The notes: a model not told the origin generated them from the sequence alone. A DNA stretch of 64,000 nt from Sulfurimicrobium sp964384915 (GCA_964384915.1 CAYLMA010000001.1:186001-250000); one strand, 5' to 3'; shown: positions 1 to 8,956, numbered from the stretch's first letter. Numbers and translations: made by a program.

Positions 1-192
1 ATCGAGCATCTTGGTGTTGAACGCTTCTTTCCGCCTTTGAACTATGGCGATGCTGTATGGGTCAGTTACCGTCTGGCTGAATTGCTTCCGCTCAAACTTT
101 CAGTGCGGCAAAACATGTTGGAGATGAACGACTGCCAGGTCAGAATTGAGATTCTGCATGCATTCCTGGCCCAGCAAGGACTGCTGACCTGA
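1..192 (+). CDS. LON substrate-binding domain protein, C-terminal end
   Basis: The window opens inside a gene; 63 residues and a TGA stop are visible. The readable tail contains RLAELLPLKLSVRQNMLEMN, which resembles the C-terminal helical part of the LON N-terminal (peptidase S16 substrate-binding) domain found in stand-alone proteobacterial LON-domain proteins. In those proteins the segment follows the beta barrel and ends the protein, as here, so no ATPase or protease domain follows. The molecular role of stand-alone LON-domain proteins is not well defined. It converges on the cyclic-nucleotide-domain gene just downstream. The family call rests on a short tail only. Confidence 0.7.
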   Translation: MEHLGVERFFPPLNYGDAVWVSYRLAELLPLKLSVRQNMLEMNDCQVRIEILHAFLAQQGLLT

Positions 193-201
193 ATTTTCCG
201 G

Positions 202-750
202 CTATTTGCCATTTCCGTACAAATGATGTGCGAACTGGGCAAAATCATTGCTCACCTTGCGGAACAGGTTATCAAGATTGATCAGCGCATGTTCCACCAG
301 ATTAAGCGCGATATAGGGATGCTCAACTACCATCCGCTTGTACATTGCACGCGAAAGGCGCAATACCTGAGTGTCTGGGGCTCTTGCCACCAGCCTCACA
401 GAGCGTGGCTTGCGGTCAAAGAATGACATGATGCCCAGCATTTCGCCTGCCCCCTCACGTACAATCTCATATTCTTTTTTCTTTTCATCTACCACCAGCG
501 AGATTTCACCCTGCACAACCAGATACAGCGCCTCCCCCACTTCGCCGATATCCGCAAGGATGTCGCCCTCATTGAACTGGCGTAACGTCAGGTATTTAAG
601 CAGGGTCTTGATTTCAGACACCTTTAGGGACTGGCAGAGATATTGATGCCCCATGAACTGGGCAAGATCCAGGCGCTGTTTTTTATTATTCTTCTTAATT
701 CGCTCACCGCTTTGGCGTTCATGCTCAGATTTTTTAACACTGGATCGCAT
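202..750 (-). CDS. Cyclic nucleotide-binding domain protein without HTH
   Basis: 182 residues. A Crp-type nucleotide-binding beta roll spans about residues 35-150 and includes FNEGDILADIGEVGEALYLV followed by the QGEISLVV strand and a phosphate-binding-cassette-like segment (GEMLGIMSFFDRKPRSVRLV). No helix-turn-helix follows the domain; the protein ends about 30 residues later in a helical tail, so it is not a normal Crp/Fnr transcription factor. The N-terminus is rich in Lys and Arg. The start at 750 was chosen because AAGGAG lies five bases upstream; in-frame starts at 774 and 786 have poorer sites. It is divergent from the small lipoprotein gene. The bound nucleotide and partner are unknown. 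Confidence 0.75.
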   Translation of the reverse strand: MRSSVKKSEHERQSGERIKKNNKKQRLDLAQFMGHQYLCQSLKVSEIKTLLKYLTLRQFNEGDILADIGEVGEALYLVVQGEISLVVDEKKKEYEIVREGAGEMLGIMSFFDRKPRSVRLVARAPDTQVLRLSRAMYKRMVVEHPYIALNLVEHALINLDNLFRKVSNDFAQFAHHLYGNGK

Positions 751-825
751 CGCAACTCCTTGTGCTTGATTCATGTGCCTCGACAAGCGAAAATGGGGTC
801 CACTACAACAAGGTAGAGATTCCCC

Positions 826-1032
826 ATGAAGCCGCTCTGGATACCTGCTTTATTATCCGTGTTCCTTGCCGCCTGCGGTGAAGAAAACAAACCTTATGAA
901 CCTCCTGTGCCGCAAACCCCGGCGACTCCCCTGTTCCAGAATGAGCGTCAAGCGCTGGAAAAAGCTAAGGGCGTTGCGCAGACACTGGAAGATCATGCCC
1001 GCACACAGGAACAGAAATCCGCTGAGCAATGA
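826..1032 (+). CDS. Small putative lipoprotein
   Basis: 68 residues. A short hydrophobic signal (PALLSVFLAAC) ends in a good lipobox with the lipidated cysteine at residue 17. The mature part is Pro-rich at first (YEPPVPQTPATP), then a charged helix-forming segment rich in Ala, Glu and Gln. The length and pattern match the small proteobacterial lipoproteins of unknown function often found beside unrelated genes. It starts 75 bases from the divergent cyclic-nucleotide-domain gene and ends three bases before the convergent stop of the flavoprotein gene. No function can be assigned. Confidence 0.7.
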   Translation: MKPLWIPALLSVFLAACGEENKPYEPPVPQTPATPLFQNERQALEKAKGVAQTLEDHARTQEQKSAEQ

Positions 1033-1035
1033 GCC

Positions 1036-2520
1036 TCATTTTCTACGCCCACCTGGTTTGGCGTAAATCCCTGGCACTGCATCGCTGTGGGCCCGCGAAT
1101 AGGCTGATGTATAGGGGTCGATTGCCGTTTCCAGTTCTTCGCACCAGGATGGATGGCTGTAGCTCAGGTCCTTGAAAAACCACAGGCCACGCTCGGACTG
1201 GCAGGCCGCAGTCATCATGTGAATCTGCTCACCCGCCTCCGGGCCGACAATACAGCCCCCAAGCAACTGGCCCGACTCACCGTCGTGCACCACTTCTATG
1301 AAACCTTCAAAATCATGGTGTGCGCGCGCCTTGCCTGAGCCGCCGAAACTCGCTCGCGCAACATCGGCCGTAAACCCGGCAGCCTCGGCCTGGTCCTCGG
1401 TCAATCCCACTGCAGCAATTTCGAAAGCAGAGTTAATGACCACGGGAACCTTGTGGTAGTTGGGCTGAAACACATTGCCGTTGATCGCATTGGACACAGC
1501 CACCTTGGCGTCATGCAGCGCGCCATTGGCCGTCATGGGCCCCTCCTTGACATCGCCAATGGCGTAAATGCCCTGCACGCTGGTTTCAAGATACTCTGTA
1601 ACCTCGATAAACCCTTCAGCATCAACCCTGACCCCAGCCTCTTCGAGCCCTAGACCAGTGCTCGCCGGCTTGCGTCCAACAGCGATCAACACTTTGTGAT
1701 AGGTTTCGCGCCTGCCATCACTGAAGCTGACTTCAACGCCATCAGAAACATGCCGGCAGGCGGATACCGCGGTGCGCTTCTTGACTTCAATGCCGATACG
1801 CTTGAATTTTCGCTCCAGAAGATTACTTGCTCGTTCAGAAATTTGCGGCTGGTCAAGCAAACGCGAGCCTTGTTCGGCGATGCACACACGGGAGCCGAAT
1901 TGGTGCATGAGAAAGCCGAGCTCAACACCGATTGCACCCCCGCCCACACACAGCACTGATTCGGGCACCTGGTTGAGCTTGAACATGAAATCTCGGGAAT
2001 TCAATACCCGGAGCCCATCTGTCGGACAGTTCTCAAGTTCCCGAGGTACTGCGCCTGTGGCGATAATGATTTTACCGCCGATCAGCTTTATGACCGCTTC
2101 CTGCGCAGCCTGACCAGGCTTTGCTGCAGAATTTCCAGCAACGCCGGCTGGAGTCACCTGAATCTCGAGACCAGGAAGAAGTCTTGCCTCGCCATGGTAA
2201 ACTTTGACCCCAAGACGATTCAGCCATACGCTGAAATTATCACGGATACCCGCAACTACTGCATTTTTGTGCGCCATGGCACTGGGGAAATCACCGCTCA
2301 CTTTCCCTGCCAAGCCGCGGCCTTGAAGGTCATTGACATCTTCTATCAGCAAGGCGAGATGAATCAGGGTTTTCTTGGGAATGCAGCCCTGGTTCAAACA
2401 AGTACCGCCTGGCAAACCTTTTTCCACCAGCGCAACACGCGCGCCGAGATGGGCGGCAGTGATCGCCGCCTTGTAACCTCCAGGCCCGCTGCCAATGACT
2501 ATGAGGTCGAATTTGCTCAT
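1036..2520 (-). CDS. Dihydrolipoamide dehydrogenase-like flavoprotein, last gene of dsr operon
   Basis: 494 residues, full length for pyridine nucleotide-disulfide oxidoreductases of class I. The FAD motif GSGPGGYKAA is near residue 10, the redox-active disulfide GGTCLNQGCIPKK near residue 40, the NAD-binding GGGAIGVELG in the middle, the second FAD motif YAIGDV further on, and near the C-terminus a SHPSWCEE segment keeps the His-Glu catalytic pair (H, then E five residues later). All catalytic parts of an E3 enzyme are therefore present. The ATG at 2520 lies 11 bases past the dsrR stop, so it is probably the last gene of the dsr operon. No E2 or lipoyl-binding protein is in the window, so the substrate is unknown; a dithiol or lipoate-linked sulfur carrier is inference. 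Confidence 0.85.
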   Translation of the reverse strand: MSKFDLIVIGSGPGGYKAAITAAHLGARVALVEKGLPGGTCLNQGCIPKKTLIHLALLIEDVNDLQGRGLAGKVSGDFPSAMAHKNAVVAGIRDNFSVWLNRLGVKVYHGEARLLPGLEIQVTPAGVAGNSAAKPGQAAQEAVIKLIGGKIIIATGAVPRELENCPTDGLRVLNSRDFMFKLNQVPESVLCVGGGAIGVELGFLMHQFGSRVCIAEQGSRLLDQPQISERASNLLERKFKRIGIEVKKRTAVSACRHVSDGVEVSFSDGRRETYHKVLIAVGRKPASTGLGLEEAGVRVDAEGFIEVTEYLETSVQGIYAIGDVKEGPMTANGALHDAKVAVSNAINGNVFQPNYHKVPVVINSAFEIAAVGLTEDQAEAAGFTADVARASFGGSGKARAHHDFEGFIEVVHDGESGQLLGGCIVGPEAGEQIHMMTAACQSERGLWFFKDLSYSHPSWCEELETAIDPYTSAYSRAHSDAVPGIYAKPGGRRK

Positions 2521-2531
2521 CCGGGAGAATC

Positions 2532-2903
2532 TTAGTGGCAACCGCCTCCACATCCGCCACAGCCGCCGCCACCTGCACTGGAACTATTGCCGGAGCTGCC
2601 ACAGGATGAACCGGCAGTGTCGTGGGGATTAATGAAAATAAACTGGAAGTTGCCCGGGCTCATTTCCACAAAATCCAGCACTGCCCCGCTCAGAAGTGGT
2701 TGGCTAGGTGTAGCCACAAGCACTTTGAGACCGTCCGATTCAATCAGCAAATCACCATCGGCCTGTTCATCGAAACCCATACCATACTGGATTGAGCCAT
2801 CAAAATCGCGTTTTGCGGCAATCCTCAGGGCCATTCCGTCTGCGCCCGCTTGGCTGGCGGCATTTTGGATTTGCACTAATGCTTCAGCAGTTACCTTGAC
2901 CAT
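2532..2903 (-). CDS. dsrR: DsrR, A-type iron-sulfur carrier-like protein
   Basis: 123 residues. Residues 1-95 follow the IscA/HesB (A-type scaffold) fold: a helix with VQIQNAASQAGAD-type sequence, then LRIAAKRDFDGSIQYGMGFD and the DGLKVLVATPSQPLLSGAVLDFV strand region. The cysteine that normally sits in the middle of the family is absent, as reported for DsrR of Allochromatium. Unusually, the C-terminus is an extended Gly/Ser tail with four cysteines (GGGGCGGCGGGCH) instead of the family CGC-type ending. DsrR is linked to post-transcriptional control or maturation of the Dsr system. The start at 2903 has AAGGAG upstream and lies one base after the dsrN stop, indicating coupling. Confidence 0.8.
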   Translation of the reverse strand: MVKVTAEALVQIQNAASQAGADGMALRIAAKRDFDGSIQYGMGFDEQADGDLLIESDGLKVLVATPSQPLLSGAVLDFVEMSPGNFQFIFINPHDTAGSSCGSSGNSSSAGGGGCGGCGGGCH

Positions 2904-2904
2904 A

Positions 2905-4332
2905 TCATTCTCCTTTAAAATCCTGCAATGTGTTGCTGCCACGATTTGCTTTTACTTCTCGCACAAAGTCTATAAAGCGTTTCGCCCAGTTGTAGCCGTG
3001 GAGTGAGCGGAAATGCGTGTAACATGCCAGCAAGTTTTTATAAACAATTCCGTCCCGTTTGCCATCAATGCCATGCCCACGTTTGACCTCAAATGCGTAA
3101 GTAAGGCCGGGGCCAACATTTTCCAAGCTCGAATAGTGAAATTCATGCGCCAGTAGCTCTCGGCCCGTTTCCTCTCCAGGCCAGCGGCACTGCCCGGTTG
3201 AGCGCACGCGCACATAGCCGCGGCCCACGGGTTTTCCGTGCATCACCACATCACCCGGAATTACTCCGACCATTTTTCTGGTTTTCCCTTGCCAGGACAA
3301 GCTGCGGGAAAGATACATCAGGCCTCCGCATTCAGCATAGGCAGGCATGCCTGATTCAATTGCATCCAGAATCTGCTGACGCAAACCCGAATTCTGCTCA
3401 AGTTGGTCCATGAACAACTCGGGAAACCCTCCTCCTATGAACAAAGCGTCCAGGTTATCGGGCAACCTGACATCCAGAAGGGTATCTATATTAATGATTT
3501 CAGCGCCTTCTGCCCGCATCGCCTGCAAATCATCTGCGTAATAAAATCCAAAAGCTTGGTCTCTTGCCACACCGACCTTCAGATGTGCCTTTATAGGCAT
3601 ATTCAACCCAGGCAGCGGGTCGATATTAAAGGATGTAGATTCCAGTTTTGGAGCACTATTTGCTATGCCAATCAGGGAATCAAGATCAACCTGGCTACCG
3701 ACCACATGGCCAATTTCGAGGATATGCTGCAAAGCTTCCGTGGATTCGTTACTGGGCATCAAACCTAAATGACGTTCAGTAATCTGTAAGCGTGGATCAT
3801 GATGAACCGCGCCAAGCACAGGCACATCGGTGTAGTGCTCAATAACAGCGCGCAATTTACCTTCGTGCCTTGCGCCGCCAAGATTGTTTAGAATCACTCC
3901 CGCTATGCGGATATTGGTGTCAAATGCCTGATATCCGAGAATCAGCGGTGCGATACCGCGTGTCATGCCGCGCGCATCAATGACCAGGACTACGGGCGCA
4001 TGAAGCAATTTGGCCAGCGCCGCATTGCTATTGCTTCCATCAAGGTCAAGTCCGTCATACAAACCTTTATTGCCTTCGATCAGGCTCAAGTCAGCCCCGT
4101 TGGAGTGCTGCTGAACTGTCGCCACGATCTCATCGCGACCCATCAGGTAAAAATCAAGATTGCGGCAAGCTCTGCCAGTAGCGGCGCCTAACCACATGGG
4201 ATCTATATAATCCGGCCCCTTCTTGAAGGGTTGAATTTTGAGTCCGCGCTGCGTGAGTGCAGAGCAAAGGCCTATGCTGACCGTGGTTTTGCCTGAAGAT
4301 TTGTGTGCTGCGGATATGAGCAAGCGAGGCAT
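2905..4332 (-). CDS. dsrN: DsrN, sirohaem amidase (CobB/CbiA-like amidotransferase)
   Basis: 475 residues. The N-terminal P-loop (SAAHKSSGKTTV) and the C-terminal class I glutamine amidotransferase domain with nucleophile Cys in AYAECGGLMYLS follow the layout of cobyrinate a,c-diamide synthases. In dsr operons this protein is DsrN, which converts sirohaem to the sirohaem amide used by DsrAB. The C-terminal THFRSLHGYN segment carries the His expected of the triad. The first ATG of the open frame is 24 bases upstream, but the family start MPRLLISAAHK at 4332 fits better. It ends TGA-T-ATG into dsrR. A vitamin B12 biosynthetic role is excluded by context rather than by sequence alone. Confidence 0.9.
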   Translation of the reverse strand: MPRLLISAAHKSSGKTTVSIGLCSALTQRGLKIQPFKKGPDYIDPMWLGAATGRACRNLDFYLMGRDEIVATVQQHSNGADLSLIEGNKGLYDGLDLDGSNSNAALAKLLHAPVVLVIDARGMTRGIAPLILGYQAFDTNIRIAGVILNNLGGARHEGKLRAVIEHYTDVPVLGAVHHDPRLQITERHLGLMPSNESTEALQHILEIGHVVGSQVDLDSLIGIANSAPKLESTSFNIDPLPGLNMPIKAHLKVGVARDQAFGFYYADDLQAMRAEGAEIINIDTLLDVRLPDNLDALFIGGGFPELFMDQLEQNSGLRQQILDAIESGMPAYAECGGLMYLSRSLSWQGKTRKMVGVIPGDVVMHGKPVGRGYVRVRSTGQCRWPGEETGRELLAHEFHYSSLENVGPGLTYAFEVKRGHGIDGKRDGIVYKNLLACYTHFRSLHGYNWAKRFIDFVREVKANRGSNTLQDFKGE

Positions 4333-4449
4333 GGATTCAACAGAGTCCAGAAACAATAAACCCGAAGCAACCGAATAAATAATCGAGGCTATTCTTAATT
4401 AGCGTTCAACCTTCGGCATGCTTCGGGTTAGGCCGAAAATACGGCGTAT

Positions 4450-5652
4450 TTAGTCGCTTGAGCCATCCTTGCTGACATGATGTGAATCATCTCGCGGCAG
4501 GAAGTTCAGCACTCGGACAGCAATGGTGGCGATGAGGAATGCAACCCCAAGACCGCCTAAACCCAGCAAGAATTCTGGTAGCGTTGGGCTGTAGTGGTGG
4601 ATTGCGCCATCAAAGAAGGAACTGGTTTCTTGCATGCCTGGAAACATTTCCAGGGGAAATGCCTGTCCGCCAATAATGATAACGTAAAGCTGTGCGAATC
4701 CGCCTACGATAATCAGGACAGAAGCCCAGATTACTGTTTTGATTTTGTTGCCGATTGTTGGGTGCAAGAGCATGGCAATCGGAATCAGCGCGCCAATCAG
4801 TATGTGCCCGACCCAGAATAAAGTTGTGAACACGCCACCATCAACCAGAATGAAGCGCTCAAACGCAGCCTGTTTGGCGAAATACAAATTGGTTATGTGA
4901 TACACGATGGTGAAATAAAGCACAGCGCCCGCAAATGTTGCCAGCAGATTCTTCATGCGACGCAGAATCGCAGGATCAAGCTTAAGACCATTCCAGGCAT
5001 ACATGACGGACTGAACGAGAATGAAAACCGCCAGGCCGTATGCAAAGGACATGATGATAAACATTGGCGCCAGAATAGCCGAATTGTAAGCCTGACGCGC
5101 CACAAGGAAACCAAAGATAGAACCGGTTGCAGTCGTCAGTGCCAGACGCCAGATAAATGCGGAAAATCCGACGTACTTTGAATATGCGTACACCTTGCGG
5201 TCCATCATCGTCCAGATATATGTCGCAACGATGGCAATAAAGCCTGTGTACAAAATCACATTAAGCGCAAATATGGATTTGAAGTTGAAATGTGTCATTG
5301 CCACGATCAGACGGTCCGGACGGCCGAGGTCCAGCATCAAGACTGTCAGACCGCCCACCAGCAACGCGATGGCGAGGAGTCCGGAGAGCGGCGCACGTGC
5401 CTTGTAGGCCGGCTTTCCGAATACGGAGCCGATTGAAGCCACGTTGAGCACGCCCGATGCTGCGACAATCATGAATATGGCAAACACATGTGGCAGACCC
5501 CACACGATCTGGTTGTTCATCCCGGTCACAACGTGGCCGTGAGTTTCCATGTAGTGCGCGGCCCCCAATCCGATCAGTACTACCAGGCCAAGCAACCCGG
5601 CGAGCGCATAAAACGCCCGCTCCTCAATTTTACGAAATGCTTCAATATTCAT
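4450..5652 (-). CDS. dsrP: DsrP, NrfD-family membrane subunit
   Basis: 400 residues with about ten hydrophobic membrane-spanning segments and no cofactor-binding cysteine clusters, the layout of NrfD/PsrC integral subunits. It starts with a short cytoplasmic helix (EAFRKIEERAFYALAG), has long loops with the conserved LDLGRPDR motif near residue 110, and a charged C-terminal tail. In the DsrMKJOP complex it is a quinone-interacting membrane subunit that works with the periplasmic iron-sulfur protein DsrO. Its start lies five bases after the dsrO stop, so the two are co-translated. Confidence 0.92.
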   Translation of the reverse strand: MNIEAFRKIEERAFYALAGLLGLVVLIGLGAAHYMETHGHVVTGMNNQIVWGLPHVFAIFMIVAASGVLNVASIGSVFGKPAYKARAPLSGLLAIALLVGGLTVLMLDLGRPDRLIVAMTHFNFKSIFALNVILYTGFIAIVATYIWTMMDRKVYAYSKYVGFSAFIWRLALTTATGSIFGFLVARQAYNSAILAPMFIIMSFAYGLAVFILVQSVMYAWNGLKLDPAILRRMKNLLATFAGAVLYFTIVYHITNLYFAKQAAFERFILVDGGVFTTLFWVGHILIGALIPIAMLLHPTIGNKIKTVIWASVLIIVGGFAQLYVIIIGGQAFPLEMFPGMQETSSFFDGAIHHYSPTLPEFLLGLGGLGVAFLIATIAVRVLNFLPRDDSHHVSKDGSSD

Positions 5653-5657
5653 GTCGC

Positions 5658-6416
5658 TTAGAGCCCCTGATAACGAACGCCAACATTAAGCCCCAGATCA
5701 GCACGCACCTGAGTCGTCGCAAGCGTCGTAACGCGTTTGGAAATTTCACTATTTGGATCATTCAGATCGCCAAACAGGATTGCGTTATGACCGGCCTCGG
5801 CACATGCATCGGCACACGCTGGCTGCCCGCCGTTGTCAACGCGATGAACACAAAGCGTGCAGGATTCAACGCATCCCTTGCCGCGCGGCACATCTGGATT
5901 TTGATCGTGCAGTTCCTCATGGACGAACGAACGGGCCTTGTATGGACATGCCATCATGCAATAACGGCAACCGATGCAAATGTGCCGATCTACAAGCACG
6001 ATTCCGTCTGCACGCTTGAATGAGGCACCTGTTGGACAGACATCCACACACGGTGGATGCTCACAATGTTGACACATCATGGGTAGGCTGTGCGCTTGGC
6101 CGCTACGCAGGTTCTTGATTTCCACCTTGCGTATCCACTGAGAATCAGTTTCCCGCGATCCGGAGAACCCATTTTCTTTGCCGCATGCCGTGACACAGTC
6201 ATCACATCCAGTTGCACACTTCCCGCTGTCAATCAGCATCCCCCAGCGCACCTTGCCGGAAGCTTCCTCTTCAGGCGCACGCCCATGAGCCAGATCAAAC
6301 AAAGTGACGCCGGGTGCTATCGCCAGGCCCGCCATGGCAGCACCATAGCCAATAAATTGGCGACGGCTGCTGTCGTGTGACTTGTTTTCAGCGTTTTTGT
6401 CCACGTTGTTACTCAT
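5658..6416 (-). CDS. dsrO: DsrO, periplasmic iron-sulfur protein with Tat signal
   Basis: 252 residues. A twin-arginine signal (SRRQFIGYGAAMAGLAIAPG) occupies residues 17-36, so the protein is exported folded. Four ferredoxin-type cysteine groups follow: CATGCDDCVTAC, CQHCEHPPCVDVCP, CIGCRYCMMACP and CVESCTLCVHR with a later CADAC. This is the four-cluster pattern of the NrfC/HybA/PsrB family. In the DsrMKJOP complex it relays electrons between the cytochrome DsrJ and membrane subunit DsrP. It overlaps dsrJ by ATGA. Confidence 0.92.
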   Translation of the reverse strand: MSNNVDKNAENKSHDSSRRQFIGYGAAMAGLAIAPGVTLFDLAHGRAPEEEASGKVRWGMLIDSGKCATGCDDCVTACGKENGFSGSRETDSQWIRKVEIKNLRSGQAHSLPMMCQHCEHPPCVDVCPTGASFKRADGIVLVDRHICIGCRYCMMACPYKARSFVHEELHDQNPDVPRGKGCVESCTLCVHRVDNGGQPACADACAEAGHNAILFGDLNDPNSEISKRVTTLATTQVRADLGLNVGVRYQGL

Positions 6417-6949
6417 TTACTTGCCCCACTTGTGGTGTTGGGTTCTACAGATTCCGCATACGCTTTCTGGTGCAATTCCTTGGCAAGGCCTGCTTCTAGT
6501 CCGGCCTTCACCCCCTGGCCGGGGATAGGCTGAGCTGCCTTACTTGCTTTGGGCTTGCTGGCATGGCATTCGAAACAATCCAATTTGACGGCAGCATAAG
6601 AATGACAGCTCTGGCAGAACCCATCCTTGCCAAGCACGCTGTTGGTCTTCTTGTCAGCATGACAGTCAATACAGCCCTGCAGACTGAACTGCGTGGTACG
6701 GATGCCCTTGCGCATGGTTTCATTGCGATGGTGCTTGAGTTCATCCATGTGGTGCCGCCTCATGTATGACTCTTCTTTTACGCACTTGTCACCTTTGCCC
6801 TCTGCGTGTATGGGCTTTGCCACACGGCCCGCGGATGAAGCATGATCTTCACTCGCGGCCACGGCTACGGCGCTGATCGCAAGCAGGGCTGTCAACACAA
6901 CCCCCCGCCTCCAGGTCAGCATTTCGCGCAGTTTTGCCAAGCTAAACAT
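6413..6949 (-). CDS. dsrJ: DsrJ, periplasmic trihaem cytochrome c
   Basis: 178 residues. An N-terminal hydrophobic segment (about residues 16-32) exports or anchors the protein. Three haem-binding motifs are seen: CIDCH (93-97), CQSCH (112-116) and CFECH (125-129). Cys56 in GDKCVKEES is a candidate for the unusual cysteine axial ligand described in DsrJ of Allochromatium, but this is inferred from position. The tail after residue 135 is low in complexity. It follows dsrL by three bases and overlaps dsrO at its end, so it sits inside the tightly packed dsrL-J-O-P segment. Confidence 0.92.
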   Translation of the reverse strand: MFSLAKLREMLTWRRGVVLTALLAISAVAVAASEDHASSAGRVAKPIHAEGKGDKCVKEESYMRRHHMDELKHHRNETMRKGIRTTQFSLQGCIDCHADKKTNSVLGKDGFCQSCHSYAAVKLDCFECHASKPKASKAAQPIPGQGVKAGLEAGLAKELHQKAYAESVEPNTTSGASK

Positions 6950-6952
6950 AGC

Positions 6953-8956
6953 TTAATCACCCATACCCATTTTGATATATCCAGTCGGGCAAACGTCAGC
7001 GCAAATATGGCACCCGATGCATTTGGAGTAGTCTGTGTCCACATAACGACCCGTCGTAGATTCGCTACGCTTGACCTTGAACACCGCAGTTTGCGGGCAA
7101 TAAACCACGCAGTTGTCGCATTCGAAGCATAGGCCGCAGCTCATGCAACGCTTGGCTTCTGCAACCACTTGTTTGTCGTCCAGCTTCATCAGGCGCTCTT
7201 CGAAGTGCCCAAGTGCTTGCTCGGCATTCAGCGTAATATGTTCACGCACATTACGTGCAACATACGGGAAGTGGCCCAGGAAAAGATCGTTGGAAGGTAT
7301 GACATATTTATCGGAACGGTCTTCGAAGTTATGAACAGCGAATTTTGCGCTGTCGGTTCCACGCACACCTAGGTCGATTTCCTTGGCGAAAGTTTCAGCC
7401 TTGATCACTTCTGACTTGTCCAAAGCGTGGAACTCGACTGGCGCATGTTCAGTTTCAATCAGCTTGCGAACCATATCCCAGTGGTGGACGTCAATTTTCG
7501 GCCGTTTGTCCTGGGCTTCGCCCTTTAGGTATACATCAATGCTTTCAGCTGCGATGGAACCGTGGCCGATTGCGGTTGTGAGCAAGTGCGGACGGATCAC
7601 GTCGCCGCCTACAAAATAGCCTTTCTTATTTGGCACTTCGTAGCTCTTGTTGGCATTGATCAGCCCTTTACCATTGTCAAAGCCATCGAAGCCCGTGAAA
7701 TCCACTGCCTGGCCGATCGCTGAAACAATCAGATCAGCAGGGATATCTTTCTCGGTGCCGGCCTTGATGATGGTTTCACCCTTGACCAAATCGAACTCAG
7801 CAACGCGCAGCGCTGTTGCACGACCATCAGCGCCCTTAACGACAGAAATTGGAGTCACGCCGCCAATGATCTCAATGCCTTCGGCCAATGCCTGCTCGAT
7901 CTCGTGTTTATTCGCATTCATCTTTTCAATGGCGGCGCGGGAAACCAGAATCACTTCTGCTCCTTCACGCGCAGACACTGCAGCCACATCATGTGCCACC
8001 TGGCCTGCAATAATGTGCTCTGGACGCTCTTTCTCAGTGGCAACCGTAATATTACCCAGACGGCGTGCAACCGTAGCAACGTCGATGGAGGTATCACCAC
8101 CGCCGATGACCACGACACGCTTGCCAACGTGCTGCAGGCGACCATCGTTAAAGGCGCGCAGGAACGCCATGGCGTTTACGCAGTTAGCTGCATCGAAACC
8201 CGGCACTGGCAGCATGCGGCCAGACTGCGCACCCATGCCCAGGAAAATCGCATCATATTCTTTTTCCAGCTGTTCCAGCGTAACGTCAACACCAATACGT
8301 GTATTCAGTTTTACTTCAACACCCAGATCGATAATTCGCTGAATTTCAGCATCAAGCACATCGCGCGGAGTACGGAACCCAGGGATACCGTAACGCATCA
8401 TGCCACCCAGCATCGCATGGTCATCAAAAATTGTGCAGGCGTGACCCTTCAGGCGCAACTGGTAGGCCGCAGACAGGGAAGCCGGTCCGCCACCAATCAG
8501 GGCAACCTTCTTGCCGGTACTGGCACCAGCCTGTGGCAGCGTAAGTTTGTTGGCAATTCCGTAATCACCCACGAAATGCTCAACAGAATTGATGCCAACG
8601 AAATCATCCACTTGATTGCGGTTGCATCCGCTTTCACAAGGCGCTGGGCATACCCTACCCATTACTGAAGGAAACGGATTAGCGGAAGTAATGCGCTGGA
8701 ATGCATATTGTTGCCAAGGCATATCTTTAACAGGAGGTTTTTCAACGCCGCGCACGATATCCAGGTAACCGCGAATATCTTCACCAGCAGGGCAACTTCC
8801 CTGGCATGGTGGAGTTGAAAGTACATATTCTGGGCACTTATGCGTCCAGCTAGCTTCAAAAATTTTATCCTGCCATTGGCGCCACGTTGTGTCGCCCTCT
8901 TTGTAACGGCGGTAGTTGAGTTTAGTGTCTTTCATTTCTTCGGATGAGGCGGACAT
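6953..8956 (-). CDS. dsrL: DsrL, NAD(P)H:acceptor iron-sulfur flavoprotein
   Basis: 667 residues. The N-terminal part holds cysteines in a fumarate-reductase/GltD-like alpha-helical domain (CPEYVLSTPPCQGSCPAGED). Two Rossmann motifs follow, FAD (VALIGGGPASLSAAYQLR) near residue 150 and NAD(P) (VVVIGGGDTSIDVATVARR) near residue 280. A C-terminal ferredoxin domain carries CMSCGLCFECDNCVVYCP and CIGCHICADVCP. This is the glutamate synthase small-subunit-like layout of DsrL, the electron-accepting partner of oxidative DsrAB; its position between dsrK and dsrJ is typical of sulfur oxidisers. AGGAG lies nine bases before the ATG. Confidence 0.93.
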   Translation of the reverse strand: MSASSEEMKDTKLNYRRYKEGDTTWRQWQDKIFEASWTHKCPEYVLSTPPCQGSCPAGEDIRGYLDIVRGVEKPPVKDMPWQQYAFQRITSANPFPSVMGRVCPAPCESGCNRNQVDDFVGINSVEHFVGDYGIANKLTLPQAGASTGKKVALIGGGPASLSAAYQLRLKGHACTIFDDHAMLGGMMRYGIPGFRTPRDVLDAEIQRIIDLGVEVKLNTRIGVDVTLEQLEKEYDAIFLGMGAQSGRMLPVPGFDAANCVNAMAFLRAFNDGRLQHVGKRVVVIGGGDTSIDVATVARRLGNITVATEKERPEHIIAGQVAHDVAAVSAREGAEVILVSRAAIEKMNANKHEIEQALAEGIEIIGGVTPISVVKGADGRATALRVAEFDLVKGETIIKAGTEKDIPADLIVSAIGQAVDFTGFDGFDNGKGLINANKSYEVPNKKGYFVGGDVIRPHLLTTAIGHGSIAAESIDVYLKGEAQDKRPKIDVHHWDMVRKLIETEHAPVEFHALDKSEVIKAETFAKEIDLGVRGTDSAKFAVHNFEDRSDKYVIPSNDLFLGHFPYVARNVREHITLNAEQALGHFEERLMKLDDKQVVAEAKRCMSCGLCFECDNCVVYCPQTAVFKVKRSESTTGRYVDTDYSKCIGCHICADVCPTGYIKMGMGD

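Noticed and set aside
2905..4332. DsrN as a cobalamin biosynthesis gene (cobB/cbiA)
   Set aside because: Position in the dsr operon between dsrP and dsrR is diagnostic of sirohaem amidation.
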